From the NCBI GenBank assembly GCA_026004215.1, contig BPIR01000002.1, forward strand, positions 1,209,533 through 1,273,532: DNA of 64,000 bases. The letters run 5' to 3'. The notes under the pieces are model-generated. The model ran no database searches, was not told where the DNA came from, and was given only the letters and a program-made list of their open reading frames with translations. Source of the stretch: Candidatus Binatia bacterium. Lineage in GTDB: Bacteria; Desulfobacterota; Binatia; HRBIN30. This document shows positions 28,624 to 37,868 of this stretch, piece by piece. The stretch's first letter is position 1. Each line of letters opens with the position of its first letter. Position numbers and translations under genes: made by a program.

Positions 28624-30029
28624 CGCTGCGTCGGACGGGTGTATAGGCGCCGGGCAAGAGCCTGATACTCCGGCGGCAAACCCGGCTTTTCCACCAGCGG
28701 AGGCGAAGAGGCGCCCGCCGCCTCGCCTGCTGCGGGGGCACTCTCCAGACTTAAGCTTTGGCCGCCACGCCCTTGGATTTCCGTGCCGGGGCGAACCATG
28801 CTGGCAACCGGAAGCTGCACAACCAGTGGGGCACCGCTTCGATGAACACTCGTAGCTGCGTCGCTGCCAGCGCCGCCATAAAGAGTCGCACCATCGCTTC
28901 CATTGCCCGCAGCCCCGGATTGCCCGAGCCGTGGCTGCGGCGGGCCGTCAGGTCGAGGTTCACGCCGCGGAAACGGCGAGTCGAAATCGCGACGCTCGTT
29001 CCCCGGCGACTGCTCTTGCCCCGCCTGCGCCGATCGAGGTCGCCAGTTCGATGCGACGGCGTCGGGGCGGGGTTCGATTTGCCCGGCAGAGGAAACCGCG
29101 CTCTTACCCTGGCGCTCCCGGTATTGTTCAGGTCCTCCGCTCGGCCCACGTGTATCCCTCGCGACTCCGCCCGCAGGGGCATTTTTTCCCGGCGATTCCA
29201 TTGCGCCGGCGGAGTCGCCCGATGATTTGTTGCCCTCGGGGCGCGCTCGGCTACCCAGTCGCGCTTCGGCCCCCTCCGAGCCGGCCGCGTCTCCGTCGGC
29301 CCGCCCGAAGCGGTCGCCCGTACCGGCGGCGCCCCGTTGCCCGAACGGCGCCCCAAAGTCGCTGCCGGTGGCGTTTGTCCCCTCGCTCGCGGCGGCGAGC
29401 TCACCGGATTCGCCAGCCTCCCCGTGCTGCTCGGCGCCAGCGCCCGGGTTGCCGGTTTGGACGCCGCGGGGGATCTCGGATGTATGCGTCCGAGCCAAGG
29501 CTGGCCCCCGAGGTTCCGTGCCGGGCGCGAGCCCCGGACTAAGCCACCACGCCCACGCCAGCAACAAGCACCCGGCGCCAACGGCGAGTAACGGACGAGT
29601 CGCGTTCCACGGCACGAGCTTACGCGGCTCGTAACGCGGCAACACCCGCACAAGTTGCAACAAGAGGACGGAGAACAGCGGCGAGCGCTGCGGGAGCGCT
29701 TGCGCCGACAGTAGGGTGGTCAGCCGCAGGTTCAACGCTGCTTCGCGGTCGACCCACTCGGCCACTCGTGCCAGCTCGAAGTGGCGTTCGCGCAAACTCG
29801 CGAGGATCGCGGTCATGCCCATTAAAGCGGCCAGCGCGAGAACTGCCGACCACAACGGTTCGCGGGTCAAAGTTGGGCCGCCACCGGCGTGTACGACAAA
29901 GGCCAGCGACGTCAGGGTGATGGCCGATGCATACGCAAGAGCATGCACCCGCGCGCGCATTTTTAGGCGACGCTGAATTGCCTCCAGTCTCTCTTCGATG
30001 TCGCGCGCACTGAGTGAAATCGCTGCCAT
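28620..30029 (-). CDS. Membrane protein with long low-complexity tail, first gene of MoxR operon
   Basis: 469 residues, unrecognised. The first ~170 residues carry an amphipathic helical lead (DIEERLEAIQRRLKMR), then two adjacent hydrophobic helices (ALAYASAITLTSLAFVV; WSAVLALAALMGMTAILA) and a third (LLAVGAGCLLLAWAWWL), resembling the membrane part of DUF4175-type proteins. The rest is Gly/Ala/Glu/Arg-rich and likely disordered, with a short ordered end (LPPEYQALARRLYTRPT). The ATG at 30029 starts MAAISLSARDIEERL; the gene overlaps MoxR (ATGA) and heads the operon. Confidence 0.65.
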   Translation of the reverse strand: MAAISLSARDIEERLEAIQRRLKMRARVHALAYASAITLTSLAFVVHAGGGPTLTREPLWSAVLALAALMGMTAILASLRERHFELARVAEWVDREAALNLRLTTLLSAQALPQRSPLFSVLLLQLVRVLPRYEPRKLVPWNATRPLLAVGAGCLLLAWAWWLSPGLAPGTEPRGPALARTHTSEIPRGVQTGNPGAGAEQHGEAGESGELAAASEGTNATGSDFGAPFGQRGAAGTGDRFGRADGDAAGSEGAEARLGSRARPEGNKSSGDSAGAMESPGKNAPAGGVARDTRGPSGGPEQYRERQGKSAVSSAGQIEPRPDAVASNWRPRSAQAGQEQSPGNERRDFDSPFPRREPRPDGPPQPRLGQSGAAGNGSDGATLYGGAGSDAATSVHRSGAPLVVQLPVASMVRPGTEIQGRGGQSLSLESAPAAGEAAGASSPPLVEKPGLPPEYQALARRLYTRPTQR

Positions 30030-30188
30030 CGGGGTTCTCGGGCAACGAACATAGTCGTTGCTTTCCCCCAGGGTCAACGCAGTTTTTCCCGCGTGGTTTT
30101 ATTTGCCGTAGGCCGCACGCAAAATGCGAGCAACCTCATACTGTCGGCGCGCCGTCCTTCGTCCCCCGCGGCCGGAAGCCGATCAACT

Positions 30189-30857
30189 TCACGCAAGCAA
30201 AGCCGCGAGGATTCCCGACAGAAAAACGCCGTCGAACGTCCCAGCGCCGCCAATCGAAGCCACAGGTGCGCCCAGCCCCGCGACCTTGTCGAGATTCAGC
30301 AAATCCGCACCAATCAAGGTGCCGAGACTGCCGCGGACGTATGCAAGCGCAGGCGCACGATGCCGACACAGCACCACCGCTACGATCGCGGCCACTGCTG
30401 GCGGTACAAAGATCGGAACAGCAATCCCCACGCCCCGAACCGGGTAAGCCAAAAAGTGCGTAATCACCGCCACGGAAGCAACCGCCGCAACAGCGCGCAG
30501 AAACAAGTGCTGCTTGAAGGTCAGGTAAAGGGAGACCAAAGTGGGGATGACAGCTCCGCCGACGTTGATCGCCACAATCGTGTGCGGCCTGTGGGTGATG
30601 ACTGGCACAACGTAGGACATACCAAAAAAGCGTACGATCTCTTGCTCGACTCGTGTTCCCCCGGGTACCTCGGCAATCGGGATGTTGATGTAGCTCCCGA
30701 GCAGCGACAACAAGAGCAAGCTGAAGATATATCGGCGCTCGATGCCAATGCGCTCGTACGCATACTCGATCACGCCGATCTCAATGGCAACGAACGCCAC
30801 GACCAGGAGCAACAAAAGCAGCAAGACGAAGGCGGCGGTGATTGGGAAATAATGCAT
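30189..30857 (-). CDS. DUF1614 family membrane protein
   Basis: 222-residue integral membrane protein with about seven hydrophobic segments, starting MHYFPITAAFVLLLLLLLVV. The family-type segments SLLGSYINIPI, NVGGAVIPTLVSLYL, and GADLLNLDKV..APVASIGGAGTFDGVFL are recognisable as DUF1614. The GGAGTFDG motif near the end is characteristic. Function unknown. The ATG at 30857 has a modest AAAGGTCA-like ribosome-binding site; the longer frame upstream lacks it. Confidence 0.8.
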   Translation of the reverse strand: MHYFPITAAFVLLLLLLLVVAFVAIEIGVIEYAYERIGIERRYIFSLLLLSLLGSYINIPIAEVPGGTRVEQEIVRFFGMSYVVPVITHRPHTIVAINVGGAVIPTLVSLYLTFKQHLFLRAVAAVASVAVITHFLAYPVRGVGIAVPIFVPPAVAAIVAVVLCRHRAPALAYVRGSLGTLIGADLLNLDKVAGLGAPVASIGGAGTFDGVFLSGILAALLA

Positions 30858-31198
30858 GTGCACTGACCTTTCGAAGTTTCCAACCACACTCTTATCCCGT
30901 GGTCGAGGTTCACTGGTCCGAGGCGGACGGCGTGTTGCACGAACTACGGGCGAGCCATCAGCGCCTGCCGCTGCCTACTGATGCTTCGGCCTGCCTTTCC
31001 TCGATCGCGCCCCGCCGAGGGGTGCGACCTGCCAGTATTGCAAGGAGGCTCGGTCACGCGCGCTTGAGCGCGGTTGCACCCGGAGCGCTGCGAAACTTTC
31101 ACCCCGGGTTCGCCGGGAAGCGATCGCCCCTTCTCCGCAAGCCAGGCTAGAGTTCCATCATATCGTGCAGGTCTGCGTCGGCGTGCACCCGGCTAAGT
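30858..31198. other. Gene-free spacer
   Basis: 341 bp between the DUF1614 gene and the methyltransferase gene, both on the minus strand. It should carry the promoter of DUF1614. No convincing protein, RNA or repeat is seen. Confidence 0.5.
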
Positions 31199-32245
31199 CT
31201 ATTTTTGGGCCTCGAAAATCAGGTTGAATGGGGTTTGAGCTGCGCGGCGGAAACGCGTGAAGCCCGCCTCCATGAACACTTCGCGCAAGCGTGCTTCTCC
31301 GGCTTGTGCGCCCAGGCCGAGACCAACCTCCTGTGATAGGGAATTCGGCGTACAGATGAACGTGGATGCAGCATAAAACAAACGCCCTACAGGGGTAAGG
31401 TTCTCCTCCAAACGATCGCCGGCGAAGGGCTCCACTAGGAGTACCGTGCCATCCGAGGCCAATGTTTCGAACGCGTGACGGGCTGCGCCCACAGGGTCGC
31501 CCATGTCGTGGAGGCAATCGAAAAAGCAAATCAAGTCATAGTTGCGGGCCGGATAGTCCTTGGCAGTTCGGACCTCGAAGGTCACGCGTTCCGCAACCCC
31601 GTTTTCCTGCGCTCGGGTGCGGGCTGTGTCGACAGATGCTGCGTGAAAGTCGAACCCAAAAAAGCGCGACGCGCTATACGCCCGAGCCATCAGGATGGTC
31701 GAGGCTCCGTGTCCGCACCCGACGTCGGCCACTGTGGCCCCCGCTTTTAGTTTGCGTACCACACCACGAAGCGCTGGCAGCCATTCTGTCACAAGGTGAG
31801 TGCGATAGCCCGGCCGGAAGAACCGCTCGGCGCCGAGAAACAAACAGGGGTGGTGTTCGCCCCAGGAAAGTGCCCCACTGCCTCGCATGGCATCAATGAT
31901 CTTGTCCTTGTCCAAAAACAGGCTGGCTAAAACCTGGGCACCGCCCGCAACGTATACGGGCGAGTCTTCGACCGCGAGCGCCAACGCCTGTTCTTCCGGG
32001 AGGCGGAAGCGACCTTCCTTGACCTCTACGTAACCGGCGGCGGCCTGAGCGCAAAGCCACTCCCGAACCAGCCGCGGTTGGCAATGGGTACGTTGCGCCA
32101 ACTCTTCGGGCGTAAGCGGTTCGCTTCCAGCCATTGCCTTGTACAAGCCGAGTTCGTCGCCAACGAGAACGCTGGCCCACATGGCCGCACCGCTCATGTC
32201 GTTGAGAAGCTTTCCCATGAAGTCGTTGAGCTTCGCCTCGTCCAT
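31199..32245 (-). CDS. SAM-dependent methyltransferase with N-terminal winged helix
   Basis: 348 residues. An N-terminal HTH/dimerisation-like part (EPLTPEELAQRTHCQPRLVREWLCAQAAAGYVEVKEG) precedes a class I methyltransferase fold: motif I VADVGCGHGASTILMA, acidic end of beta-2 FFGFDFH, and motif near DLICFFDCLHDMGDPV. This two-part form is known from proteins such as Rv2258c, of unclear substrate. The ATG at 32245 has a strong purine-rich Shine-Dalgarno GGAGAG just before it. The upstream 76-residue extension is not protein-like. Confidence 0.85.
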   Translation of the reverse strand: MDEAKLNDFMGKLLNDMSGAAMWASVLVGDELGLYKAMAGSEPLTPEELAQRTHCQPRLVREWLCAQAAAGYVEVKEGRFRLPEEQALALAVEDSPVYVAGGAQVLASLFLDKDKIIDAMRGSGALSWGEHHPCLFLGAERFFRPGYRTHLVTEWLPALRGVVRKLKAGATVADVGCGHGASTILMARAYSASRFFGFDFHAASVDTARTRAQENGVAERVTFEVRTAKDYPARNYDLICFFDCLHDMGDPVGAARHAFETLASDGTVLLVEPFAGDRLEENLTPVGRLFYAASTFICTPNSLSQEVGLGLGAQAGEARLREVFMEAGFTRFRRAAQTPFNLIFEAQK

Positions 32246-32551
32246 TGATGACTCTCCTCTCCAGAGCCCGGTCGCGGATCCCGAGGCGGTTTTTTCCGAA
32301 CAACTATCGCACCGGCGTGGCCGTGACGGAAAAGCGCGATCGACTCGATTGCACGACGTTACGCCCCGCCTGGCGAGAATGTCAATGAAAACTTCCGGAT
32401 TTTTTCGTGCTCCGCGCTGCCCTTTCTTGAAACCGCTACACGCGAGACCCACACAGGGGCGCAAAACCGGCAATCGCCACCGCTCAGCCCATGGATTGCT
32501 CGCAAACTGGAAACTCGCTTAACCCGGCACGCGCGAAGCGAGAGCCCGACA
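32246..32551. other. Divergent intergenic region
   Basis: 306 bp between the divergently transcribed methyltransferase and mutY. It must hold both promoters. I see no RNA gene or clear repeat. Confidence 0.45.
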
Positions 32552-33709
32552 ATGGATTCAACGCAGAAGCTGCGGTGCACAGAGAACGGCTCGGGTCGGA
32601 ACGATCGTGGGGCGGCCGCGTTTCCGCTCGACCCGGTCTTGGTCCGGTGGCTGCGCCGCCGGCTGCTGCGTTGGTATCGCGAACATGCGCGAGCCTGGCC
32701 GTGGCGGCGTGCTATGGGAAAGGCCTATCCCGTATGGATTTCCGAAGTGATGTTGCAGCAAACCCGCGTCGCAGTCGTGGCCAAGGCGTTTCCCGCATTT
32801 TTGGCCCGCTTTCCTTCGCTTGCTCGTCTCGCTGCCGCCGACGTCGAGGAAGTGCTCGCCGCTTGGTCGGGTTTGGGCTACTACGCGCGGGCCCGCAATC
32901 TCCACCGTGCGGCGCGGTGGTTGGTCGAACGTGGCTATCGAGACTTTCCGAGCGACTATGCCACAGCCCGGCGGCTTCCCGGCGTGGGGCCTTATATTGC
33001 TGCGGCGGTGTTATCCATCGCATACGGGCATCGGCTGGCCGCGGTGGACGCCAACGTACGGCGTGTGCTCCGCCGTGTGTTCGCGCTCGGCCTCGCAACA
33101 CGCCGCGGCCCCGCCCCGCAGGCGCTGGCGAATGCGTTGCTCGTACCGCAAGCGCCGGGTGACTGGAACCAAGCTCTTATGGAGTTGGGCCAGCGCTTGT
33201 GCACTCCTCGTGCGCCGAAGTGTTCCTCGTGTCCCTGGCAGCTTCGGTGCGCTGCCGCGCGTGCTTTGGCGCGAACCGAGCCCCCACAAACACGCGCGCG
33301 GGTAAGCCCGCGCGACCACATCCACTTGGTAGCCGAACTCGTCTTCGACCCCGCAGGCCGCCTTCTCGTGGAGCGCGGCGCGTTCCCGCACCTCAAGCAT
33401 TTGTGGCTTCCGCTGCTCCGCAGGGCCGCCGCGGATTCAAAAGCGTCGGAGCAAGCGGGTGCCGTACTGGGGGAATTCCGCCATGCGATTGTTCGCCGGC
33501 AATTTCGAGTGCGGGTCGTCGAGCGCACGGTATCGCACACGCAAGCGCGGGCACTGGTCCGGCGGACCAGTGACTCGATAGAGCGACGACTCGTCACCCC
33601 CGAGGAACTGGAGCGATTGGGGCGTTCCTCGCTCCTGCTCAAGGCTTGGGCGCTGCGGGTCGAATCGGCACGCCGTGGCGGTGTTGAGTTAGAGCACGCG
33701 CTCGAGTAA
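32552..33709 (+). CDS. mutY: Adenine DNA glycosylase
   Basis: 385-residue base-excision repair enzyme that removes adenine opposite 8-oxoguanine. Catalytic Glu lies in ISEVMLQQTRV, the helix-hairpin-helix is LPGVGPYIAAAVLS, the catalytic Asp is in AVDANVRRVL, and the 4Fe-4S cluster motif is C-x6-C-x2-C-x5-C in CTPRAPKCSSCPWQLRC. The C-terminal NUDIX-like recognition domain (LVAELVFDPAGRLLVERG) is present. Length is usual. The first ~22 residues before the domain are an uncertain start; the ATG at 32552 has only a weak ribosome-binding site. Confidence 0.96.
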   Translation: MDSTQKLRCTENGSGRNDRGAAAFPLDPVLVRWLRRRLLRWYREHARAWPWRRAMGKAYPVWISEVMLQQTRVAVVAKAFPAFLARFPSLARLAAADVEEVLAAWSGLGYYARARNLHRAARWLVERGYRDFPSDYATARRLPGVGPYIAAAVLSIAYGHRLAAVDANVRRVLRRVFALGLATRRGPAPQALANALLVPQAPGDWNQALMELGQRLCTPRAPKCSSCPWQLRCAAARALARTEPPQTRARVSPRDHIHLVAELVFDPAGRLLVERGAFPHLKHLWLPLLRRAAADSKASEQAGAVLGEFRHAIVRRQFRVRVVERTVSHTQARALVRRTSDSIERRLVTPEELERLGRSSLLLKAWALRVESARRGGVELEHALE

Positions 33710-33733
33710 CGGCTCGGAACGAGCGAGGTGACA

Positions 33734-34798
33734 ATGGCAAAGCTTCGGGTCATACAATGGGCGACGGGCCACGTTGGCAAGCATGCGTTACGGGCGATCC
33801 TCCGGCACCCGGAACTGGAACTGGTCGGAGTGTGGGTGTCGAGCCCCGAAAAGGCCGGACGCGACGTCGGCGAACTCTGCGGGCTCGGGGCGACTGGCAT
33901 CCGCGCCACTGGCGACGCCGAGGCTTTGGTCCGCGCCGAGGCGGATTGTGTTTGTTACACCGGCGCGACGGATTATCGGCCGGTGGAGGCAATCGAGGAC
34001 ATGTGCCGGCTGTTGGCGTCCGGAAAGAACGTAGTCACCAGTTCGTTCGTTCCCTTGATCTATCCGTGGCAAGTCGTGCCCGCATTCGCGCAGCAACTGG
34101 AGGAAGCTTGCCAGCGTGGGGGATCGAGTTTTTACTGTTCGGGGATCGATCCGGGCTTTTCCCCGGACGCGTTGCCCATCACGCTGTCGAGTTTGTGCGA
34201 GCGAATCGACTCGATTCGCTCGCAGGAAATTTTCAACTACGCGACCTACGATCAGCCGCAAACGCTCTTCGAGGTCATGGGGTTCGGTCAGCCTCCAGGT
34301 ACGCCCGTGCCCCTGCTCGTTCCGGGAGCGTTATCCATGGCATGGGGTGCTTCGGTGCGCATGGTGGCCGACGCCTTGGGAGTGACGCTGGACGGTATCG
34401 AACAGCGTCACGAGGTCGAAGTGGCGCCCGAGGACTTCGAGATTTCCTGCGGGAAGATCCAAAAGGGAACCGTGGCGGCATTGCGTTTCGAAGTCATGGG
34501 CATGGTGCGTGGCGAGCCGCGCATCGTGGTGGAGCACGTGACGCGATTGCGCGACGACTTGGCTCCACATTGGCCGAAAGGGGTGGGTCCGGGCACCTAC
34601 CGGGTGACCATCGAAGGTATGCCCTCGCTGCGGTGCGATTTGCAGGTTGGTTTTCACAGCGCCGATCACAACATCGATGGCTGTGTGGCCACGGCCATGC
34701 GCCTGGTCAACGCGATCCCTGCGGTGTGCCGCTCCACCCCGGGGGTGAAGACGTACCTCGATTTACCGCTCACGCCTGGCCGCCACGCGCTTCGTTGA
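33734..34798 (+). CDS. Diaminopentanoate-dehydrogenase-like NAD(P)-dependent oxidoreductase
   Basis: 354 residues. The Rossmann start LRVIQWATGHVGKHALRAI fits dihydrodipicolinate-reductase-type and 2,4-diaminopentanoate dehydrogenase-like proteins; the middle has GKNVVTSSFVPL and a segment with YCSGIDPGFSPD, which is typical of this group and unlike DapB. The substrate is not evident. The ATG at 33734 is preceded by GAGGTG; an in-frame GTG six bases earlier exists. It follows mutY by 24 bp and may be co-transcribed. Confidence 0.78.
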   Translation: MAKLRVIQWATGHVGKHALRAILRHPELELVGVWVSSPEKAGRDVGELCGLGATGIRATGDAEALVRAEADCVCYTGATDYRPVEAIEDMCRLLASGKNVVTSSFVPLIYPWQVVPAFAQQLEEACQRGGSSFYCSGIDPGFSPDALPITLSSLCERIDSIRSQEIFNYATYDQPQTLFEVMGFGQPPGTPVPLLVPGALSMAWGASVRMVADALGVTLDGIEQRHEVEVAPEDFEISCGKIQKGTVAALRFEVMGMVRGEPRIVVEHVTRLRDDLAPHWPKGVGPGTYRVTIEGMPSLRCDLQVGFHSADHNIDGCVATAMRLVNAIPAVCRSTPGVKTYLDLPLTPGRHALR

Positions 34799-35253
34799 CG
34801 TCCGGGCAACTTCTCCCGCCTCTTTCCTGCAGGGGGCCGGCTCGATAATATCGAGGAGTTGCGCCCGCAACGGCAATGGTGTGGCCCCCGCCACCGGCCT
34901 CGCTGCTTGCAGTTGGCGTTCTCTTGCGGGGGGGTGTGCGTGCGGGTGTGGCTGCGCAACCCCGGTCGGCGTTCCTCGGTGGAGGAACGGCAGGAAATGG
35001 GGCCGGGCAGGCAACCCGCGTTGGGGTCGTGCGCGCCGATGCGCAGATACGCCACAGGAAGAGAATCGGCCCTCGTATCTCGCGGCGGAGTTGGGTATAA
35101 GGGCGCCGTGTCACAAGAGGCCCCAACACACTTCCCATGCCGCGAGCGCTGTGGCAAACAGCCCTCGCGGCTCAGCGACATTCACACAGGAGTGGTGTGG
35201 CGGAGCGGTGCGAGGGCGGTCTTCTCCTGTGCAAACGCTTAAGGAGAGACGCA
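34799..35253. other. Gene-free spacer
   Basis: 455 bp with no protein-like frame, ending in the leader and AAGGAG ribosome-binding site of the aminotransferase. No recognisable RNA or repeat. Confidence 0.5.
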
Positions 35254-36630
35254 ATGCCAGAAAACGTGCATCGTTTTGCCCCCCGTCATTTGGTTTGCGG
35301 TTTTGCCTCACCGTACCAAATCATGCAGCAAGGTACGCTGCGGCTGACCAAGGGGCGGGGGATTTACGTTTGGGACCAACATGGCCGCCGCTACATTGAC
35401 GGGCTAGCGTCATTGTGGAACGTGGCCGTTGGGCACGGGCAGCCCAGTATCCCGCGAGCGGTTGCCCGGCAAATGCATCAAATTGCTTATGCGCCCACCT
35501 TGCTGGGGTTTTCGTCCCACCCGGCGGAGGAGCTGGCCCGGCGGATCGTCAAGTTAGCCCCCCGGGGGCTTACTCGGGTGTTGTTCACCTCCGGTGGTTC
35601 GGAGGCCAACGAGTCGGTCATCCGGTTGGTGCGCCTGTACTGGCGGCTCAAGGGCCATCCAGAAAAATACCGGATCGTGACCTTGAATCGCGGCTATCAC
35701 GGCTCGTCCACCGGAGCTGCGAGTCTGACCGGGCTTCCGTATTTCCACCAGTACTACGAGCCGCTTCTCGATGGGGTGCTGCGGCTGCCGCGCCCGCATT
35801 GCGGGCAGTGCGACCTCGACCTCCAGTATCCGTCGTGCCAGCTCGCTTGCGCCGAGGAGCTGGAGCAACTCATCCGGCGCGAAGGTGCGCACACGATCGG
35901 TGCCGTACTCGTGGAGCCGGTTCAAGGTGTGGGCGGTGTGATCGTACCGCCGGATGGTTATCACCAGCGGCTCCGGGAGATTTGCTCGCGCTACGATATC
36001 CTATTCGCTTGCGACGAGGTCATTACCGGATTTGGCCGCCTCGGGTACCCGTTTGGAATCCAGCGCTGGCGAGTTGCTCCGGACCTGATCTCGTTCGCCA
36101 AGGGTGTCACCAGCGGTTATCTGCCGCTGGGTGGGGTGTTGCTCCGCGAAGAAATCTACCGCACCCTCGTAGAAGCCGGCCCGGATTTTTCTCTCCACCA
36201 CGGCTTTACCTACTCGGGACATCCGGCGGTATGTGCGGCGGCGTTAGCGAACTTGAATCTCATGCGCCGGCGGCGGTTGATGTCGCGGGCTCGCCGGCTG
36301 GAGTCTTACTTTGCGCGCTTGCTCGATCGCCTGCGCCGCTGGGACGTCGTGAAGGACATTCGAGTCATTGGGCTTATGGCCGCAGTGGAATGCAACAGCG
36401 CTTCCGCAGCGGGCAGCGGGCAGTGGCCGTTCGCCATTCGTCTCCGCCAGGCATGCTTGGAACGCGGGCTGATCCTGCGGGCCAGCGGCGACAGCGTAGT
36501 CTTGTGTCCGCCGCTGGTCGTGAAGGCGTCCGAGTTGCGGCAAATCGTCGAGTTGCTGGACCAAGCTCTGGAAGCCGTCGCTACCGGTGGGAACGGGGCG
36601 GACCGCGAAACGCAGCGGGCTAACGGTTGA
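35254..36630 (+). CDS. Class III (omega) aminotransferase
   Basis: 458-residue PLP-dependent aminotransferase. The fold is marked by RVLFTSGGSEANESVIRL, DEVITGFGRLGYPF and the PLP-lysine motif SFAKGVTSGYLPLGG. The group includes beta-alanine:pyruvate, taurine and omega-amino acid transaminases; the donor is not clear. The ATG at 35254 has an excellent Shine-Dalgarno AAGGAGAGACGC, and the upstream in-frame stretch is not protein-like. Between residues ~180 and 210 there is an unusual CGQCD and cysteine-containing insertion. It precedes argC by 33 bp, so both may be one transcript. Confidence 0.88.
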   Translation: MPENVHRFAPRHLVCGFASPYQIMQQGTLRLTKGRGIYVWDQHGRRYIDGLASLWNVAVGHGQPSIPRAVARQMHQIAYAPTLLGFSSHPAEELARRIVKLAPRGLTRVLFTSGGSEANESVIRLVRLYWRLKGHPEKYRIVTLNRGYHGSSTGAASLTGLPYFHQYYEPLLDGVLRLPRPHCGQCDLDLQYPSCQLACAEELEQLIRREGAHTIGAVLVEPVQGVGGVIVPPDGYHQRLREICSRYDILFACDEVITGFGRLGYPFGIQRWRVAPDLISFAKGVTSGYLPLGGVLLREEIYRTLVEAGPDFSLHHGFTYSGHPAVCAAALANLNLMRRRRLMSRARRLESYFARLLDRLRRWDVVKDIRVIGLMAAVECNSASAAGSGQWPFAIRLRQACLERGLILRASGDSVVLCPPLVVKASELRQIVELLDQALEAVATGGNGADRETQRANG

Positions 36631-36663
36631 GAGTGCCGTTACCAGCTCCTACACGTTAGCCCC

Positions 36664-37614
36664 ATGCGCGCGAAAGTTTACGTGGACGGCCAAGAGGGTA
36701 CTACAGGACTGCGGATTCGCGATTGGCTTTCCTGGCGCGGTGATCTGGAAGTGATCCTTTTACCGCATGCGCGGCGGAAAGATGCGGAGGCCCGTTACGA
36801 AGCGATGGCCGCGGCCGACGTCGTGATCTTGTGCCTCCCCGACGAAGCAGCGCGCGAAGCGGCTCACTGGGCAACAAAAGCGGGAACGCGGCTGATTGAT
36901 GCCAGCACGGCGCACCGCACCCACCCGGAGTGGGTGTACGGTTTACCCGAGCTCGGCGCTGAGCAAGAAGCTGCCATTCGGGGTGCACAGCGGGTCGCGA
37001 ATCCAGGCTGCTATGCAACTGGCTTTATTTTGCTGCTTCGCCCCCTGATTGACGTGGGCTTGCTCGATCGCACGGCGCCCGTTGTCTGCCACGCTTTGTC
37101 CGGATACTCGGGAGGTGGCCGGGCACTCATCGAACGTTGGGAAGATCCCCAACGAGGGTTGAGTCAACTCCCGTACGAGGCTCCCTACGCCCTGCAACGC
37201 AGGCACAAACATATTCCCGAGATGATGCGCTACAGCGGCCTTCAAACCGAGCCCTACTTCGAGCCGGCGGTAGGGCCCTTTCGCTGCGGCATGCGGGTGC
37301 AAATCCCCGTGCATGCGCAATGGCTGCGGGGCTCGCCATACGATGCCTGGCGTGTGCTCGCCGAGCGTTACGAAGGGCAACCGTTCGTGCACATAGCCCC
37401 GTACAGCGAAAATGGCGACCTCGATGAACAGTCGCTAAGCCCCCTCGCATGCAACGACACCAACCGAGTGCGCCTCCATGCCATTCCCCATCCCTCCGGT
37501 CATGTGCTGTTGGTCGCCATTCTCGACAACCTCGGGAAAGGTGCGGCAGGAAGCGCCATTCAAAACTTGAACCTGATGCTCGGCATGCCTGCGGACACCG
37601 GTTTGCCAGGCTAA
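36664..37614 (+). CDS. argC: N-acetyl-gamma-glutamyl-phosphate reductase, type 2
   Basis: 316-residue NADPH-dependent reductase of arginine biosynthesis. Start MRAKVYVDGQEGTTGLRIRDWL is the short form (AGPR-2); the Rossmann motif is GTTGLRI-like and the catalytic Cys lies in NPGCYATGF. Also HALSGYSGGGRALIER and HPSGHVLLVAILDNLGKGAAG are family-typical. In the short form the N-terminus of the long form is missing. The adjacent aminotransferase could be functionally related (ArgD-like ornithine transaminases belong to the same class), but no other arg gene is in view. Confidence 0.92.
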   Translation: MRAKVYVDGQEGTTGLRIRDWLSWRGDLEVILLPHARRKDAEARYEAMAAADVVILCLPDEAAREAAHWATKAGTRLIDASTAHRTHPEWVYGLPELGAEQEAAIRGAQRVANPGCYATGFILLLRPLIDVGLLDRTAPVVCHALSGYSGGGRALIERWEDPQRGLSQLPYEAPYALQRRHKHIPEMMRYSGLQTEPYFEPAVGPFRCGMRVQIPVHAQWLRGSPYDAWRVLAERYEGQPFVHIAPYSENGDLDEQSLSPLACNDTNRVRLHAIPHPSGHVLLVAILDNLGKGAAGSAIQNLNLMLGMPADTGLPG

Positions 37615-37868
37615 CTGCCCACTGAGCCGCCGACCACCTCCGGGTCTCGCCTGTGCATGGCCCCCGGGCTCGCCGCGCCGCGCTCGGCGCCGACGTCGCG
37701 CGCGCCGGCTCGCCCGAGGCTGCGGAGAGGCAGGCAGGAGGCAGGAGACGTGCATCGCCGGACAGGGTTCCGCTCCGGTGCCGCCAGAAGCGTCCCTTCC
37801 ATCTTCGGGATGTCACTTCTGGGGTGAGCGCGATTCCCGACCTACCTCTTGCCATCGAGAAGGCGGGT
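37615..37868. other. Short convergent spacer
   Basis: 254 bp between argC and the convergent helicase gene. No feature recognised. Confidence 0.4.

Noticed and set aside
28903..29634. Plus-strand frame opposite the first MoxR-operon gene
   Set aside because: Pro/Arg/Ser-rich antisense of a Gly/Ala-rich tail; no start or motif.
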